Below are positions 1-12,200 of a stretch of DNA of 64,000 bases, one piece after another. Source of the stretch: Ctena decussata (taxonomy: Eukaryota > Mollusca > Bivalvia > Lucinida > Lucinidae); NCBI GenBank assembly GCA_963989385.1, contig OZ022515.1:4930803-4994802 (forward strand), written 5' to 3'. Under the pieces are notes generated by a model. It had not been told where the DNA came from, did no database searches, and was given only the letters and a program-made list of their open reading frames with translations. The translations under genes were made by a program, and so were the position numbers. Every line of letters begins with the position of its first letter. Positions within the stretch are counted from its first letter, which is position 1.

Positions 1-1247
1 TCCCCGATTCCAATGTTTATACCCTATTTCCCCAAGAATCTTAATACTACATTTATCGTTTAATAGTTATGACATCATAAGTGAATAAAGCCAGTTATAA
101 TTCAAGGTGTTAATATCAATTCTCTGTAATCATCAAGAATTTTATAATAGGGGTGGCTCACGCATGGACTCAGATTTTGTTAAAACTTGCTGACAGTTTG
201 AGATGTTTCACAAAAACAAATGAATGACCGCTGTTTCATTCATTCACACTTCCGTTGCCATGGTAACGGCTTCCAAAGATTTTGGCCAAAAATCAACCAA
301 AAATTTCTTAAAATTTGACATTTTAGTCCTTTTAGTATTGTCAAAATTGCCATTATTTGGACTATATATGTCTTGTTTGTAAAAATGCAGACCTTTATAA
401 ATAATAATAAGTTTTAATATCTCCCTTACTGAATTGCTGTTGTAGTCTCACATACCATGAAATGTGGGTGGGGTAAGCAGATCCTGGAAAATGTCATTTT
501 AAGGCAGTTTTGAATTGGCACACCAAAGTTGCGCGGGCACTCTGACATATACGCATACTGATAAAGTTTACAGTGGGATTTGAAAATTCATAAAATGAAA
601 AGACATGTATGGGAAGTTTCCATCATATAGTCGTAACCATGGCAACAAAACCTCCCCTATTGAAAAACTACAAAAATACAATAGTGTTAAAAAATTCATT
701 TATTTCTATGTGGTATGATAAGAATAATTTCATAAAGTCAGAATTGTTATTTCAGTATCACTCGTGTGTTAACAATCAACAGATACTGTGAAAAAAAAAT
801 AATTTTATGCCATTAAGGGGCGCCAAAAGGGGCAAAAAGTGACATTTTTAATGAAAAACTCATAAATATCTTGTTTCATTTCTTGAAAAACGGCACTGAC
901 AACACAAAATATTCTCTAAAGCTATTCTGAATATATTATGCATTGTATTATGACACTGTATATGCTCTGAGGCCATTTGCTTTACAGAAAAAGGGGCTCA
1001 GAAAGGGCTCAAAAAATAGGAGGGGGAGGGGGGTATCGAAAATGTGAAATATCTCTACGATATTAGTATCCAATCATATGTAACCGTTGCACTTATTGAC
1101 AAAATCTTATCCTTTGCATATGAGAATACCGGACGAAACAAAAGATGCTGTGAACAAACTAATGTTAGCCTTTAAGAGGGGCCCCCAAAGGAGAAAGAAG
1201 GGAAAATTCCACTCAAAACACACACAATTTTTATTTTACTTCTGGAA

Positions 1248-1400
1248 TATATAGGCCGTGAGCCAGATATGGTTTACCTACCCCCAAGGGGGAGTTTTGT
1301 AGACCATAATTTTCTATAAGCCCAGTATCTTAGAAGTACTTTGCAGCATGTTAGCTCTCTGGCGAATGGGGTGTTACGCTGTAACAGCCTGTTATAAACG
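1248..1400 (-). repeat. Dispersed repeat shared with the right flank
   Basis: The reverse complement of this stretch resembles 63210-63355. Shared elements are a gtaacgtttataacaggctgttacagc-like core, then gagggctaacatg, then a (g/a)ggaggtaacca-like block and ggcttgtggcc. A related direct copy lies at about 7360-7480 (agagggctaacatg followed by a G-rich block and ctatggccagctc). Confidence 0.5.
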
Positions 1401-2007
1401 TTACCAATTACAATAATAAACATAGCATAAAATATTGAAAATTATATAAAAAAGACAAGTCACTTTCCTATGTTTAAAATTATAGTAGATTCTATTAGAA
1501 CAATCCAGTAGCTAAACGTTATGATGTTTAAATTATCACTTTAGCTAACATGGTGTAATATACGAGATATTTGTCTTTACACTCCATCAAAATTGCAATT
1601 TCAATTCAAAATATTTTCTTTATGTAAATTATTCCTTCCATATTGGACCATATATATATATTACTGTATTAAAGGCAATTTGTTCATCTTTACTGATATG
1701 CAAAAATTATTATCCTATCTTATATATTTTGTGAGAAATATGATGTTGAACACAGTATCATCTTACAAATGTTCCATATTTGCAGTTATCACTTGCAGTA
1801 TAATTCTAGTGCTTGAATTTCACTGTTGTTGTTGAAAATAACAGTAAAGTCTAATATTGAATATGTCAGCCTATTAAAACAACAAGGAACAGTGGCAGAG
1901 TATTTTGAAAGCATCTCACTCGGCCATAAAGATCGGTAGTATACGTTACCTATGACTATATTCGTTAAAATCTAATAATTTTTAGATAAAATCATTTTAT
2001 TTTCTTT

Positions 2008-2075
2008 GGTAGCAGTTTCTTCATAAGAGAATCTTTTAATATTAGAAACAAATACATTCTAGTTTATTCTTTATC
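2008..2075 (+). repeat. Dispersed 70-bp repeat, three copies in the left flank
   Basis: The motif tagcagtttcttcat followed by agaatcttttaatattagaaa occurs here, again at 4478-4545 in the same orientation, and inverted and diverged at about 7662-7725. Two copies bracket the 2579-4421 element. Confidence 0.6.
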
Positions 2076-2639
2076 ATAAAAGCTAATACTATTAGTGATG
2101 TAAATAGCATTAATGTATAAGATCGTTCATTATGATATCTCTAATCAGTTTTTTTTTCATTTTCACATAGAAAACAATAACAAATATAAGTCTAGCAGTT
2201 CTTATGATATTTTGTGTACTTGGGCCTATCTACATTTTCATACGCGATTAGTTTTAGGGATTCATCAGGAGTGTTTTATACGTAATTAAACACAGAATAC
2301 TTTATATATTTCAAATTGTAATGTTTAGAACGTGACATATTCTGAACATGCAAACCTGGTTTTGCTATTTACTTGGTTATTATACCAAAATTCAAAGTAT
2401 TTCATAATGACATTTCTCAGCATCTTTCCTTTAGAATTTTTAGTTAGGTTTGAAAGATAGTAACATAAATGAAATTCTGTTATATAAAGCTACAAAATGC
2501 AAAAAAGAGAAGAAAAGAAAAACAGAAAGGCAGTAAGGAGAAAAAAAATATAAACTAGACAATCACTAAAGGTGATGAATGCCCCCGCCATATGCCTCAC
2601 TAGAAAAGTAATGTGTTAAAACATATTTGTGTGAAGTTA

Positions 2640-3400
2640 CATCAAAATCTGTCAATAAATAAAGGTGCTAGAGGGATGACTGAGTTTTTCTTAAAAATAC
2701 CAACTGTGACCTTGACCTTGGAACTACAACCCTGAAAGGTTAACTTGTCCAAGATATTGTCATACTTAATATATGTGTGAAGTTCTATCAAAATCAGTTA
2801 ATAAATAAAGGCGCTAGAACCATGACAAAGATTTATATGTACCTATAATAGCATCTGTGACCTTGACCTTGGACCTACAACGATGAAACGTAAATTTGTC
2901 CCAGATATTGTCAAGCTAAATATTTGTGTCAAGTTATGCCAAAATCATTCTAGAGGGATGACAGCATATTTTCTAAAATAGCAAATATGACCTTGACCTT
3001 TACCCTGAAATTCTGGATCACGAACTTGTCCAAGATATTGTCACACTAAACATTTGAGTGAAGTTACATCAAAATTGTCAATGAATAGAGGAGTAGAGGA
3101 ATGATAAAGTTTTTTTCTAAAAATAGCAACTGTGACCTTGACCTTGGACCTGCGGTGCTGAAACAGTAATTTATTCAAGATATTGTTATACTTAACATTT
3201 ATGTGAAGTTACATCAAAATCGATCAATAGATGAAAGCGCTGGAGCAATGCCCTAGTTTTTCTGAAAATAGCAACTGTGACCTTGACCTTCATCCTACAA
3301 ACCTGAAACAGTAAACTGTTCAAGGTACTGTCATACCCAATAAAGCTGTGATGTAATACCAAAATCTGTTAATAAATGAGGTCGCTAGAGCGACGAAAAA
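2640..3400. repeat. Tandem array, period about 143 bp, with TGACCTTGACCTT motifs
   Basis: Five diverged units follow one another. Each contains (tg)TGACCTTGACCTT, at about 2707, 2858, 2997, 3133 and 3278, followed by a conserved stretch on gatattgtcatact and gtgaagttacatcaaaat. Read on the other strand the motif is AAGGTCAAGGTCA. Confidence 0.8.
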
Positions 3401-3404
3401 AGAT

Positions 3405-4345
3405 GAGATTGTATTTAAGCTATGGAAATATGGTCAAAATACGTATGTTATTCAAGGGGACATAATTCTGCAATAAAGACCTGACTGAAATTTCTGTTTC
3501 CTTTATGCACATGTTCAATGCATGTCTGAACTGTGTTGCAAGTTTCAAATCCCTACATCAAATACTATTGGAGAAGTTGCAGAGACAAGAACAGTACTAC
3601 AAAGTGTGAAATATGGTCAAAATATGCATGTCATTCAAGGGGATGTAATTCTGCCACAATGACCTGGATCAAAGTTTTGTTTCCTTTATGCACATGTTCA
3701 ATGCATGTCTGAACTGTGTTACAAGTTTCAAATCCCTACATCAAATACAATTGGAGGAGTTGCAGAGACAAGAACAGTACTACAAATGTGAAATATGGTC
3801 AAATTATGTTTATTATTCAAGGGGACATAATTCTGCAATAAAGACCTTAATCAAAGTTCTGTTTCCTTTATGCACATGTTCAATGCATGTCTGAACTGTG
3901 TTGCAAGTTTCAACTCCCTACATTAAATACTGTAGGAGGAGTTGCGGAGACAAGAACAGTACTCAAATGTGAAATATGGTTATAATATGTTTATTATTCT
4001 AGGGGACATAATTCTGCAACCAAGACCTTAATCAAAGTTCTGTTTCCTTTATGCACATGTTCAATGCATGTCTGAACTGTGTTGCAAGTTTCAGCTCCCT
4101 ATATCAAATACTGTAGGAGGAGTTGCGGAGACAAGAACAGTACTCAGATGTGAAATATGGTCAAAAAATGTTTATTATTCAAGGGGACATAATTCTGCAA
4201 TAAAGATCTTAATCAAAGTTCTGTTTCCTTTATGCACATGTTCAATGCATGTCTGAACTGTGTTCCAAGTTTCAACTCTCTGCATCGAATACTGTAGGAG
4301 GAGTTGCGGAGACAAGAACAGTACTACAAAGTGTGATGGACGGAC
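3405..4345. repeat. Tandem array, period about 182 bp, five units
   Basis: The landmark atgcacatgttcaatgcatg recurs at 3505, 3688, 3870, 4051 and 4232, giving a period of 181-183 bp. The units are about 90% alike. Their open frames are by-products of the repetition and are not counted as genes. Confidence 0.85.
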
Positions 4346-7300
4346 GTACGTACGTACGTACGTATGCACGGACGGACAAGGGAAAAACTATATGCCCCTC
4401 CCCACTTCGTGGCGGGGGCATAAAAAAATAAAAAATAGAACTTCAGAGAAAGTAAAGCCACTGCTTTTAAAAGCTTTGATAGCAGTTTCTTCATTAAAGA
4501 ATCTTTTAATATTAGAAAAAATACATTCTGGTTTATTTTTTATCAGTGATGTATTGTAATTTTGACCATATTTTGCCCCTTTTTGGTCCCTTTAAATGCA
4601 TACAAAAGGGACTTTCAACCCTTGAGGTGCCAACTCTCACCAAACCATATAAAATTAATATTTCTACAGCATTTGGACCTGTAATTATAGCTGCAATGCA
4701 TTTAATTTGATTATAATAGTGTGGTTCCAGTGTAAACTTCTGTTGTTTTTTTATTTTTTTGCATGTGGTATGACTTGTTCCCATGGTTACGGTCTGATGT
4801 CAGCTTTGCCCCACTCTGTTTTTTCATTTTCCAAAAATTGAAAGTCTCCTCTTTTATTTTAAAGTATGCAAATGTGTCATAGAAGTGTGCATTTTTGTTT
4901 TTTTTTTAAAGTGATGCTTAAAAATGCCTAAAAACTGTGTTTTGCGATATCTGGTTACCCCACCCACATTTGAGGACCAGTAGGTATACAAATAACGTTC
5001 AAACAAAGTTGTTGTGATGTTTCATATTAATTACATAGGTCCCTACTTTGTAGATGTCAGGAGTTTTTGATCAAGCCTTGTCTATTGTCGGTGATATACA
5101 AGAGCGAAAAACGCAAATTTCTATTGAATTTTTTGGCATTTTTTCTGCAAAAACAGAAAAACGCGGTTACCATTGCAACGAGAAGGCAAACGAAAAAATG
5201 AGACGCCAATTATTTGTTTTTGTCTGACTTTACACAAAGTGAGAAAGTTTGAAGAAGAACTTCTGACCTTGCGTTTCTTGAAAAATCTTTGCTTACAGAG
5301 AATTGGTATTAAGAAGCTAACATATTGAAAATCGTCTTTCGTAACATCTTTAGTCATTGATAGTTACAACTAAATATTTGTATCAACAGAATGACAAATA
5401 GAACTCCAACAGGATAATTACAGAATGCTGTTTGCGTTATAAACAATGTCCATTTCTGTAATCCTTAAATTTTCATATTGTTAATATGTTGCAATATATT
5501 CGATGGGGGCTGTGTAAACAGATCACGTAGATAACAATTTAACATGAAAGTTGCGATCACAGGAGCCACACGTTTTCTAACCTATGCAAAGCGCTTACTG
5601 TGCAAAGAGGCTGTTGGCTGAAGAAGCGACTGACAGCATAGCAATAATGGTGTTAATGCCGGTCAGCCGAGTTGATACTGCTTTTGATTACCTCACCTGG
5701 CAGTCACAGTCACATATTTCTATGTAGGGCAGTTGAATGGCTCAAATAATCAGCACAGGTAGCAAAATTGATTTTATCCCATTCATGACTCTAAACCTAA
5801 ATAGTGAAAGTTGCATCATATATCAAGTTATACTTACTTCATTTGATGCATACATTAAAAATAAAATCATTTTTATGAAGTCACTTTTAAGTGAGACTGA
5901 GATCGAACTGCTTCAGCTGTAACGATCTATGTGCGTCTTGCTGAACCCTTCTGTATTTTAAAGAGATAAATTTACCAAGTCTGAATACCAGTGGTAAGGT
6001 AATTCTACAACAATGAATGCTTTATGCCACCCGGGAATTAATATTGTGGTAACAGGTTACTCACAAATCTTATCCTCAGACATATTACAAACATGTAACG
6101 TAATGTTACTGTTAGACTGCCTTTCAGATATACACTATCCGATGTTTTTTAAGTTTGAAAACACATAGCATTGGTGTTTCTTCAAATTTACATGTACAGC
6201 AGTGTCTACTTAAAGGCATATGCGACCAAATACTTCCTGCATTGAAAACTGCATAAAATTCTGTATGTAGTCTATATCATATATGGGCTCATCAATTTTG
6301 AAATAAAAACCGTATGTCATCGTATTAAATTTAATAAAATCTGAACTGGAAATATACCACCCTCGACTGCTTTCCGGAAAAAAGCACCAAACAAACATGG
6401 TAGTTAATATCAATTAAATGATGACTTTTATATAGCTTATAATTACGTTGTCTAGTCAGAATGATATAAGAAATGTTACTCCTACCACCCAAAAGCTTGT
6501 ATTTTAAGATGAAATAAAATGTTGCCAAGCCAGTTTTAGTCGCCGGCCGAAAAATCCTTAAAATATCTTCCTGTCCGCTATATTTTGGACCTTACAGAAA
6601 CACTCTACATTGAGATTCTCACCAAACAAGTTATTTTCCTGAGATGAACTTTTCAGCAAATAGAAAATTAAAAGTAAAGTAGGGGTCACCGTACTTATCT
6701 ATTTTGTAATGAACAAACTCTATCCCTACCCCCATATTTATTACGTGGCAAACGTTTATACAAAAAGCTTAAAAAGATAGTGTAACACATCCAGATAACT
6801 TTGATTTTACTTTCACACAACAAATAAGCACAATATGCATTGAAATAAATCATATTGGTAAGTACGTTGCCATTTAACTTACTCACATGATGAATAAATA
6901 TGAAAATTGCAAAAATTGCAAAAATTATAATATTACTATTTTCCTTAAGTTTATGGCCGATTTTAACACCCAAACTAATAAAATGAGCCCAAAATGATAT
7001 TCAAACCACACACTTTAGCCATTTTCTTACCAAATTATAATGAAATATTGACTGGGGTAACTTTCATTTTTTGCAAATACAACAAAATGGCGGAAAGGTC
7101 GCATATGTCTTTAAGATATACCGGAATGCAAATAACATTTAAAGACGACAGCAGCTGATGTTAGGTTTCTTGAGTTTCTCGTCATTTTGTAGGTTATATT
7201 CTAAAAAAAACAGCGATTTATGTACCAGCATACTAAACCCAACATTATTTAGGGCGAATACTTACACGTGTGTAACAATGCGTATTTTCTATTATAACTT

Positions 7301-7968
7301 GAATATATTAATTTGGTAATACGTAATTGATTCAAAGTTAAACATTAATGCCCCAACGTACAGAGGGCTAACATGTGTCATTTTGTTTCAGATATAATGT
7401 AGTTTTAGAAACTCCCCCTAGGGGTGTGTATGGGGGAGGGGGAGAGAGGGGGTCTATGGCCAGCTCAAGGTCTACTAGCTGATGAAAGTGTTCAAAGATA
7501 TATGTACCATGCACACAAAAGATCATTAGAGCTGCAACTTTTTATTTGTTATTATTTTCTAAGAGACAGTGAAAAACCTTGATAAGTGGTATTGTAATGA
7601 ACTATCTTATACGTTAATGTTGTTTGCATCACTACTAGTAATAGCTAATGACCAAAAACAAACCAGAATTTACTTTTCTTATACTCGAAGATTCTTTTAT
7701 GAAGAAACTGCTAACAAAAGAAAACCAAACTGTTCTACGTCGTATCTTCAAATTATATGATTTTAAAGAAAAAAGTCACAGGTAACATTTATAAGCGATA
7801 GTAACGGCCAAGGGGCTATCAGAAATAGTGATAGAGATCAGTGCGTTCAACATATTGTCCCACCCATCCTTGCTCGATAGGCTGACAGGGGCAGTTTTAC
7901 TTTATACTGCTGTTTTAAATTCCCATATCGTTATGCAAGCATTTGAATTATATGGCAATTAATAATTA

Positions 7969-8450
7969 CCCTACTGAAAATTTCCTGTGAAATTTCACTG
8001 AAATGTCACTGACATTTCAGTGAAAGATTTCATTGAAATTTTCACTGAAATATCACTGAAATTTCAGTGAAATATCACTGAAATATCAGTGATATTCACT
8101 GACATTTCAGTGATATTTCACTGAAATTTCAGTGATATTTCAGTGATATTTCACTGAAATGTCAATGAAATCTTTCACTGAAATTTCAGTGATATTTCAC
8201 TGAAATTTCAGTGATATTTCACTGCAATTTCAGTGATATTTCACTGAAATTTCAGTGATATTTCAGTGAAATATCAATGAAATCTTTCACTGAAATATCA
8301 GTGAAATTTCAGTGAAATATCACTGAAATTTCAGTGAAATATCACTGAAATTTCAGTGAAATATCACTGAAATAGCACTGAAATAACAGTGAAATAGCAC
8401 TGAAATGCCGGTGGAATGTCAGAGAAATATCACTGAAATGTCAGCAAAAT
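7969..8450 (+). repeat. Left terminus: TIR and subterminal TTTCA(C/G)TGAAA array
   Basis: After the 12-bp TIR, about 35 copies of an 11-bp near-palindrome TTTCACTGAAA or TTTCAGTGAAA, or one-base variants such as TATCACTGAAA, follow head to tail to about 8450. Spacing is close to one helical turn (11-12 bp). Such arrays are the usual binding region for a transposon-encoded DNA-binding protein. The inner border fades out without a second TIR, so this is one end of something larger and not a complete short element. Confidence 0.8.
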
Positions 8451-8559
8451 TGTCCTAAAAAATAAATCCGTTGAAGGGTCTTTGTATGGTCAAATTTGCC
8501 TGTATTATCGGTTGTGGCACAATTTTTCTGTAAGGAATTTAAGAACAAATGAACAAACA

Positions 8560-9015
8560 GATGTGGTTAATTATCATTTAAACATAGATGGAACAACCAA
8601 CTTTATCATATGACGTCGCTAGGTTATCCAGTTGATAACATCATGTCATAAATGAGCCTCGTTCTGAGAAAACCGGTCTTCGGGGTTTCCGACCGGGTCT
8701 GACACAAACCGGGCTGTGCAGTGACAGATGATGGCTAGAGGCTTGAAATTTTGGATTTAGATAGAAGAGGGATTGTACTATCCGTGTAGCGAAAACAAAG
8801 ACGCTGATTACCGCGAAGCTGATCTGCGTCTTTGTTTTTGCATATGCAAAAAGCCGGTTTTCTCACGACGCGGCTCAAATAATGTTATGACCACACGTGT
8901 ATTAACACTTTCGGCTGGAACAAGTAACGTCATGACGACGTCCCTGACAACAATGCATTTTCGTTGAAATTTTTTCAACTTTAAAAGGCGATAAAAAGCT
9001 CTTTTGAAAGGTCAT
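8560..9015. mobile_element. Foldback family F fragment, interrupted by MITE-A
   Basis: Flanking the MITE-A copy are tatcatatgacgtcgct...catgtcataaat and taatgttatgaccacacgtgtattaac...aagctcttttgaaaggtcat. These match one arm of the complete family F element at 50765-51350. Confidence 0.65.
8654..8876 (+). mobile_element. MITE-A copy (hairpin MITE), near complete
   Basis: The ends are gagcctcgttctgagaaaac and gttttctcacgacgcggctc, imperfect 20-bp inverted repeats. The body has the family marks: ccgaccgggtctgacacaaac, gaagagggattgtactat, gcgaaaacaaagacgctgat, an inner hairpin around accgcgaagctgatc, and tttgcatatgcaaaaa. It lies inside a copy of foldback family F, whose sequence resumes at 8880. 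Confidence 0.85.
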
Positions 9016-9172
9016 TCACTACATCGCAAATAGTCACTCAGAATGTCTGCTTGTCTTCTTTAATTGTCGTACAGCCCAGCTAGGTTGTGTTGTGTCAGCT
9101 GCGAGGCCTCTTGGAATGTGGAAATGCCCAAAACAGTATGTTTTATCATCAATTTCTCATTATGCAAACAAA

Positions 9173-9256
9173 AAACTGCAGAACATTAGAAACGGCATTG
9201 TTTTCAAATCATTATAATGTTGAAATATATTTGCCGTTCCTAATGTTCTGCAGTTT
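9173..9256 (-). other. 25-bp RNA hairpin enclosing the BEN gene stop codon
   Basis: Left arm 9173-9197 and right arm 9232-9256 are reverse complements at 24 of 25 positions. In the minus-strand transcript the odd position becomes a G-U pair, so all 25 pairs can form around a 34-nt loop. The 5' arm encodes the last residues (around QNIRNG) and the loop holds the UAA at 9212-9214. Confidence 0.85.
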
Positions 9257-12200
9257 CTTGTTTAAGCTCTTGACGATGTCCTTCCATGAATCTTGTTCTG
9301 TCGGGAATTTGTCGAAAATGTGGCCTGTATAGAAAAAAGAATTGATATAAGCCGTGAAATGAGAAAACCCTGGGTTTTTCTGGTTTCCGACAGGTCAGAC
9401 ACAAACCAAGCTGTACATTCAGGCTTTCATTGAAAATTCAGCTTGAAAGAAGTAGAGGGACTGTACTATCTTTGTAGCGAAAACAAAGATGCTGATCAGC
9501 TACATGGTTATGGTTACAATGCAGTGATCCGCCTTTGTTTTTACATACATGCATAAATCAGGTCTGCTCGTGCCCTGGCTCATATATCATTAAATATCCT
9601 AGATTATCATATGACATCACCCTTATTCAGTGAAAAATGTCATGTTATAAATAATGTTATGACCATGGACATGTGTATTAACAAATCTGGCGGGAACAAG
9701 TGACAACAACACCTTTTTCGTTAAAATAATGTCCATTTTAAAAGCCGTAAAAAACCCTGTTAATAGCTCATATGATAAACAGAATATTACACGAATGGTC
9801 ATTTTTTGGTGGTCAGGGGGGGGGGGGGGGGTCAGGGTAGATGTGAACAGAGAAGTGAAGTTTTTGTGAAAATTAAAAAAAAAATGTGGGGGGGGGGTGG
9901 TTTGGGGGGGGAGGGGGCTCTGGGGGTCAGGGTGGATGTGAATGAAGAATTGAAGTTTTTGTGAAAATTCAAAAAAAAAATGGGGGGGGGGGCGGGGGTC
10001 GGGGTTAGGGTAGATGTGAATAGAAGTGAAGTTTTTTGTGAAAATTAAAAAAAAAAAAATTTTGGGGGGGTGTGTGGGGGGGGGTCAGGGTGGATGTGAT
10101 CGAAGAATTGAAGTTTTTGTGAAAATTCAAAAAAAAAAATTGGGGGGGGGGGGGTGGGGGGGGTTGGGTTGGTGGGGGGTCAGGGTGGATTTGAATGAAG
10201 AATTGAAGTTTTTGTGAAAATTCAAAAAAAAAAATTGAGGGGGGGGGGTTGGGTTGGGGTGGGGGGGGGGGGGGGGGGGTCAGGGTGGATGTGAACAAAG
10301 AATTGGAGTTTTTGTGAAAATTCAAAAAAAATTTTTTTTTTTGGGGGGGGGGGGAGGGTCGGGTTTTGGAGGGGAAGGGGTCAGGGTGGATGTGAACGAA
10401 GAATTGAAGTTTTTGTGAAAATTCAGATAAAAATTTTTTTTTGGGGGGGGGGGGGGCAGGGTAGATGTGATCGAAGAATTGAAGAATTGAATTTTTTGGG
10501 AAAATTCACAAAAAAAAAAAAAAAAAAAAAAAAACATTTTTTGGGGGGGGGTCGGGTTGGGGGGGTTGGGTCAGGGTGGATGTGAACGAAGAATATAAGT
10601 CTTTGTGAAAATTCAAAAAAAATTGGGGGGGGAGGGGGAGATGGGTCCGGTTGAGGGGGGAGGGGTCAGGGTGGATGTGATCAAAGAATTGAAGTTTTTG
10701 GGGAAATTCAAAAAAAAAAAATTTAAGCGGGGGGGGGGGGGGGTGTCGGGTCGGGGGGGGGGTCAGGGTGGATGAGAATGAAGAATTGAAGTTTTTGTGA
10801 AAATTTAAAAAAAAAAAAAATGGGGGGGGGTCAGGGTCGATGTGAACGAAGAACTGAAGTTTTTGGGAAAATTCACAATTTTTTTTTTTTTTTTGGGGGG
10901 GGGGTTCGGGTTGGGGGGGTCAGGGTGGATGTGAACGAAGAATTGAAGTTTTTTTTTGTGAAAATTCAAAAAAAATTGGGGGGGGGGGGAGGGGTCGGGT
11001 TGAGAGGGGGTCAGGGTGGATGTGATCAAAGAATTGAAGTTTTTGGGAAAATTGAAAAAAAAAAAATAATAATTGGGGGGCGGGTCGGTTTGGGGGGGGG
11101 TCGGTTTGGGGGGGGGGGGTCAGGGTGGATGTAAACGAAGAATTGAAGTTTTGGGGAAAATTCAAAAAAAAAATTTTTTTGGGTGGGGCGGGGTTTTTTG
11201 GTGGGGCGGGGAGGGTCGGGTTGTGGGGGGGGTGGGTCAGGGTGGATGTGGACGAAGAATTGAAGTTTTTGTGAAATTTCAGAAAAAAAAATTGGGGGGG
11301 GGGGGGTCGGGGTCGGGTTGTAGATGTGATCGAAGAATTGAATTTTTCGGGAAAATTCACACAAAAAAAAATTTTTTTTTTTTGGGGGGGGGGGGGGGGT
11401 CAGGGTGGATGTGAACGAAGAATTTAAGTTTTTGTGAAAATTCAAAAAAAAAATTGGGGGGAGGGGTCGGGTTTGGGGTCAGGGTGGATGTGATTGAAGA
11501 AATGAAGTTTTGGGGAAATATTCAAAAAAAAAAAATGGGGGGGGGGGGTCAGGGTGAATGTGAACGAAGAATTGAAGTTTTTGGGAAAAATTGTCGAAGG
11601 CTCATTTGATAAATTTCATATGAAATGACCACTAGTGTAATATCCTCTATATTTATTTAAGAATAAAAAGTCTATTTTTCAACCTTCATGATGTGATGAA
11701 GACAGTGGGCGGAGTTAAAATTCCATGAAGCTTGAACAGGCTTAAGCCACAAGCTGAAGAGATAATCGCTGAGGAACAGGCTGGGTTCCGAGCAGGAAGG
11801 AGCACCACAGAACAGATCTTCAACCTTAGAATCCTGTGTGAAAAGTATCTCCAACATCAGCAGAATCTGTACCATGTCTTCATTGATTTCAAAAAAGCCT
11901 TTGACAGGGTATGGCATGCAGCCTTATGGGCCACCATGAGGAAGTACAATATCAATGCAAACCTAGTTCGCACCATTGAGCAGCTATACGACAAGGCTAC
12001 AAGTGCAGTCCTGATAAATGGCAGCACAGGAGAATGGTTCAGAACAACAGTTGGAGTAAGACAAGGATGTCTTCTGTCACCCACCCTCTTCAACATTTTT
12101 CTCGAACGGATCATGTCCGATGCTCTGGAAGAACATGACGGAAAGGTTAGCATAGGCGGCAGAAATATTACCAACCTGCGGTTTGCCGATGACATAGACG

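Larger units (their letters stand above)
2579..4421. mobile_element. Composite TIR element packed with two tandem arrays
   Basis: The left end reads ATGCCCCCGCCA (2579-2590) and the right end TGGCGGGGGCAT (4410-4421), a perfect 12-bp terminal inverted repeat. The interior has no coding sequence. It consists of an array with a period near 143 bp and a second with a period near 182 bp, then a run of CGTACGTA-type sequence before the right end. It is a non-autonomous DNA element. The TATGCCCCCAAC elements at 15059 and 61962 have similar ends and may be relatives. Confidence 0.65.
240..5190. repeat. Long inverted repeat pair (about 240-860 and 4555-5190)
   Basis: Several landmarks recur in reverse order and complement with a nearly constant coordinate sum of about 5415. 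These are a motif at about 460-478 (aaatgtgggtggggtaa) against 4950-4968, the CCATGGTAAC/GGTTACCAT pair at about 260 and 5165, CCATGGCAAC at about 640 against CCCATGGTTAC at 4780, and a GGGGC-rich stretch at 810-845 against 4560-4620. The arms are diverged, so this is an old element with long TIRs or an inverted duplication. Confidence 0.5.
1..7966. other. Gene-free left flank, repeat mosaic
   Basis: I see no credible coding exon here: the open frames are short, AT-rich and lack recognisable motifs or splice-consistent neighbours. The stretch is built from a long inverted repeat (240-860 against 4555-5190), a 12-bp-TIR element full of tandem arrays (2579-4421), and dispersed copies of shorter repeats. 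Positions 5200-7300 hold nothing I recognise. Confidence 0.7.

Noticed and set aside
3688..4431. Several 60-100-codon open frames
   Set aside because: They repeat with the 182-bp tandem unit and show no conserved motif.
5121..7000. Short minus-strand open frames in the left flank
   Set aside because: AT-rich, under 95 codons, no motif, and no compatible splice neighbours.
7983..8446. CRISPR-like array
   Set aside because: Units are contiguous 11-bp near-palindromes with no spacers, in eukaryotic DNA; they fit transposon subterminal repeats.
10005..11445. Long Pro/Lys/Asn/Phe-rich open frames on both strands
   Set aside because: They are translations of the G-run/A-run minisatellite; frames stay open because the unit lacks stops, and the 'protein' follows the DNA repeat exactly.
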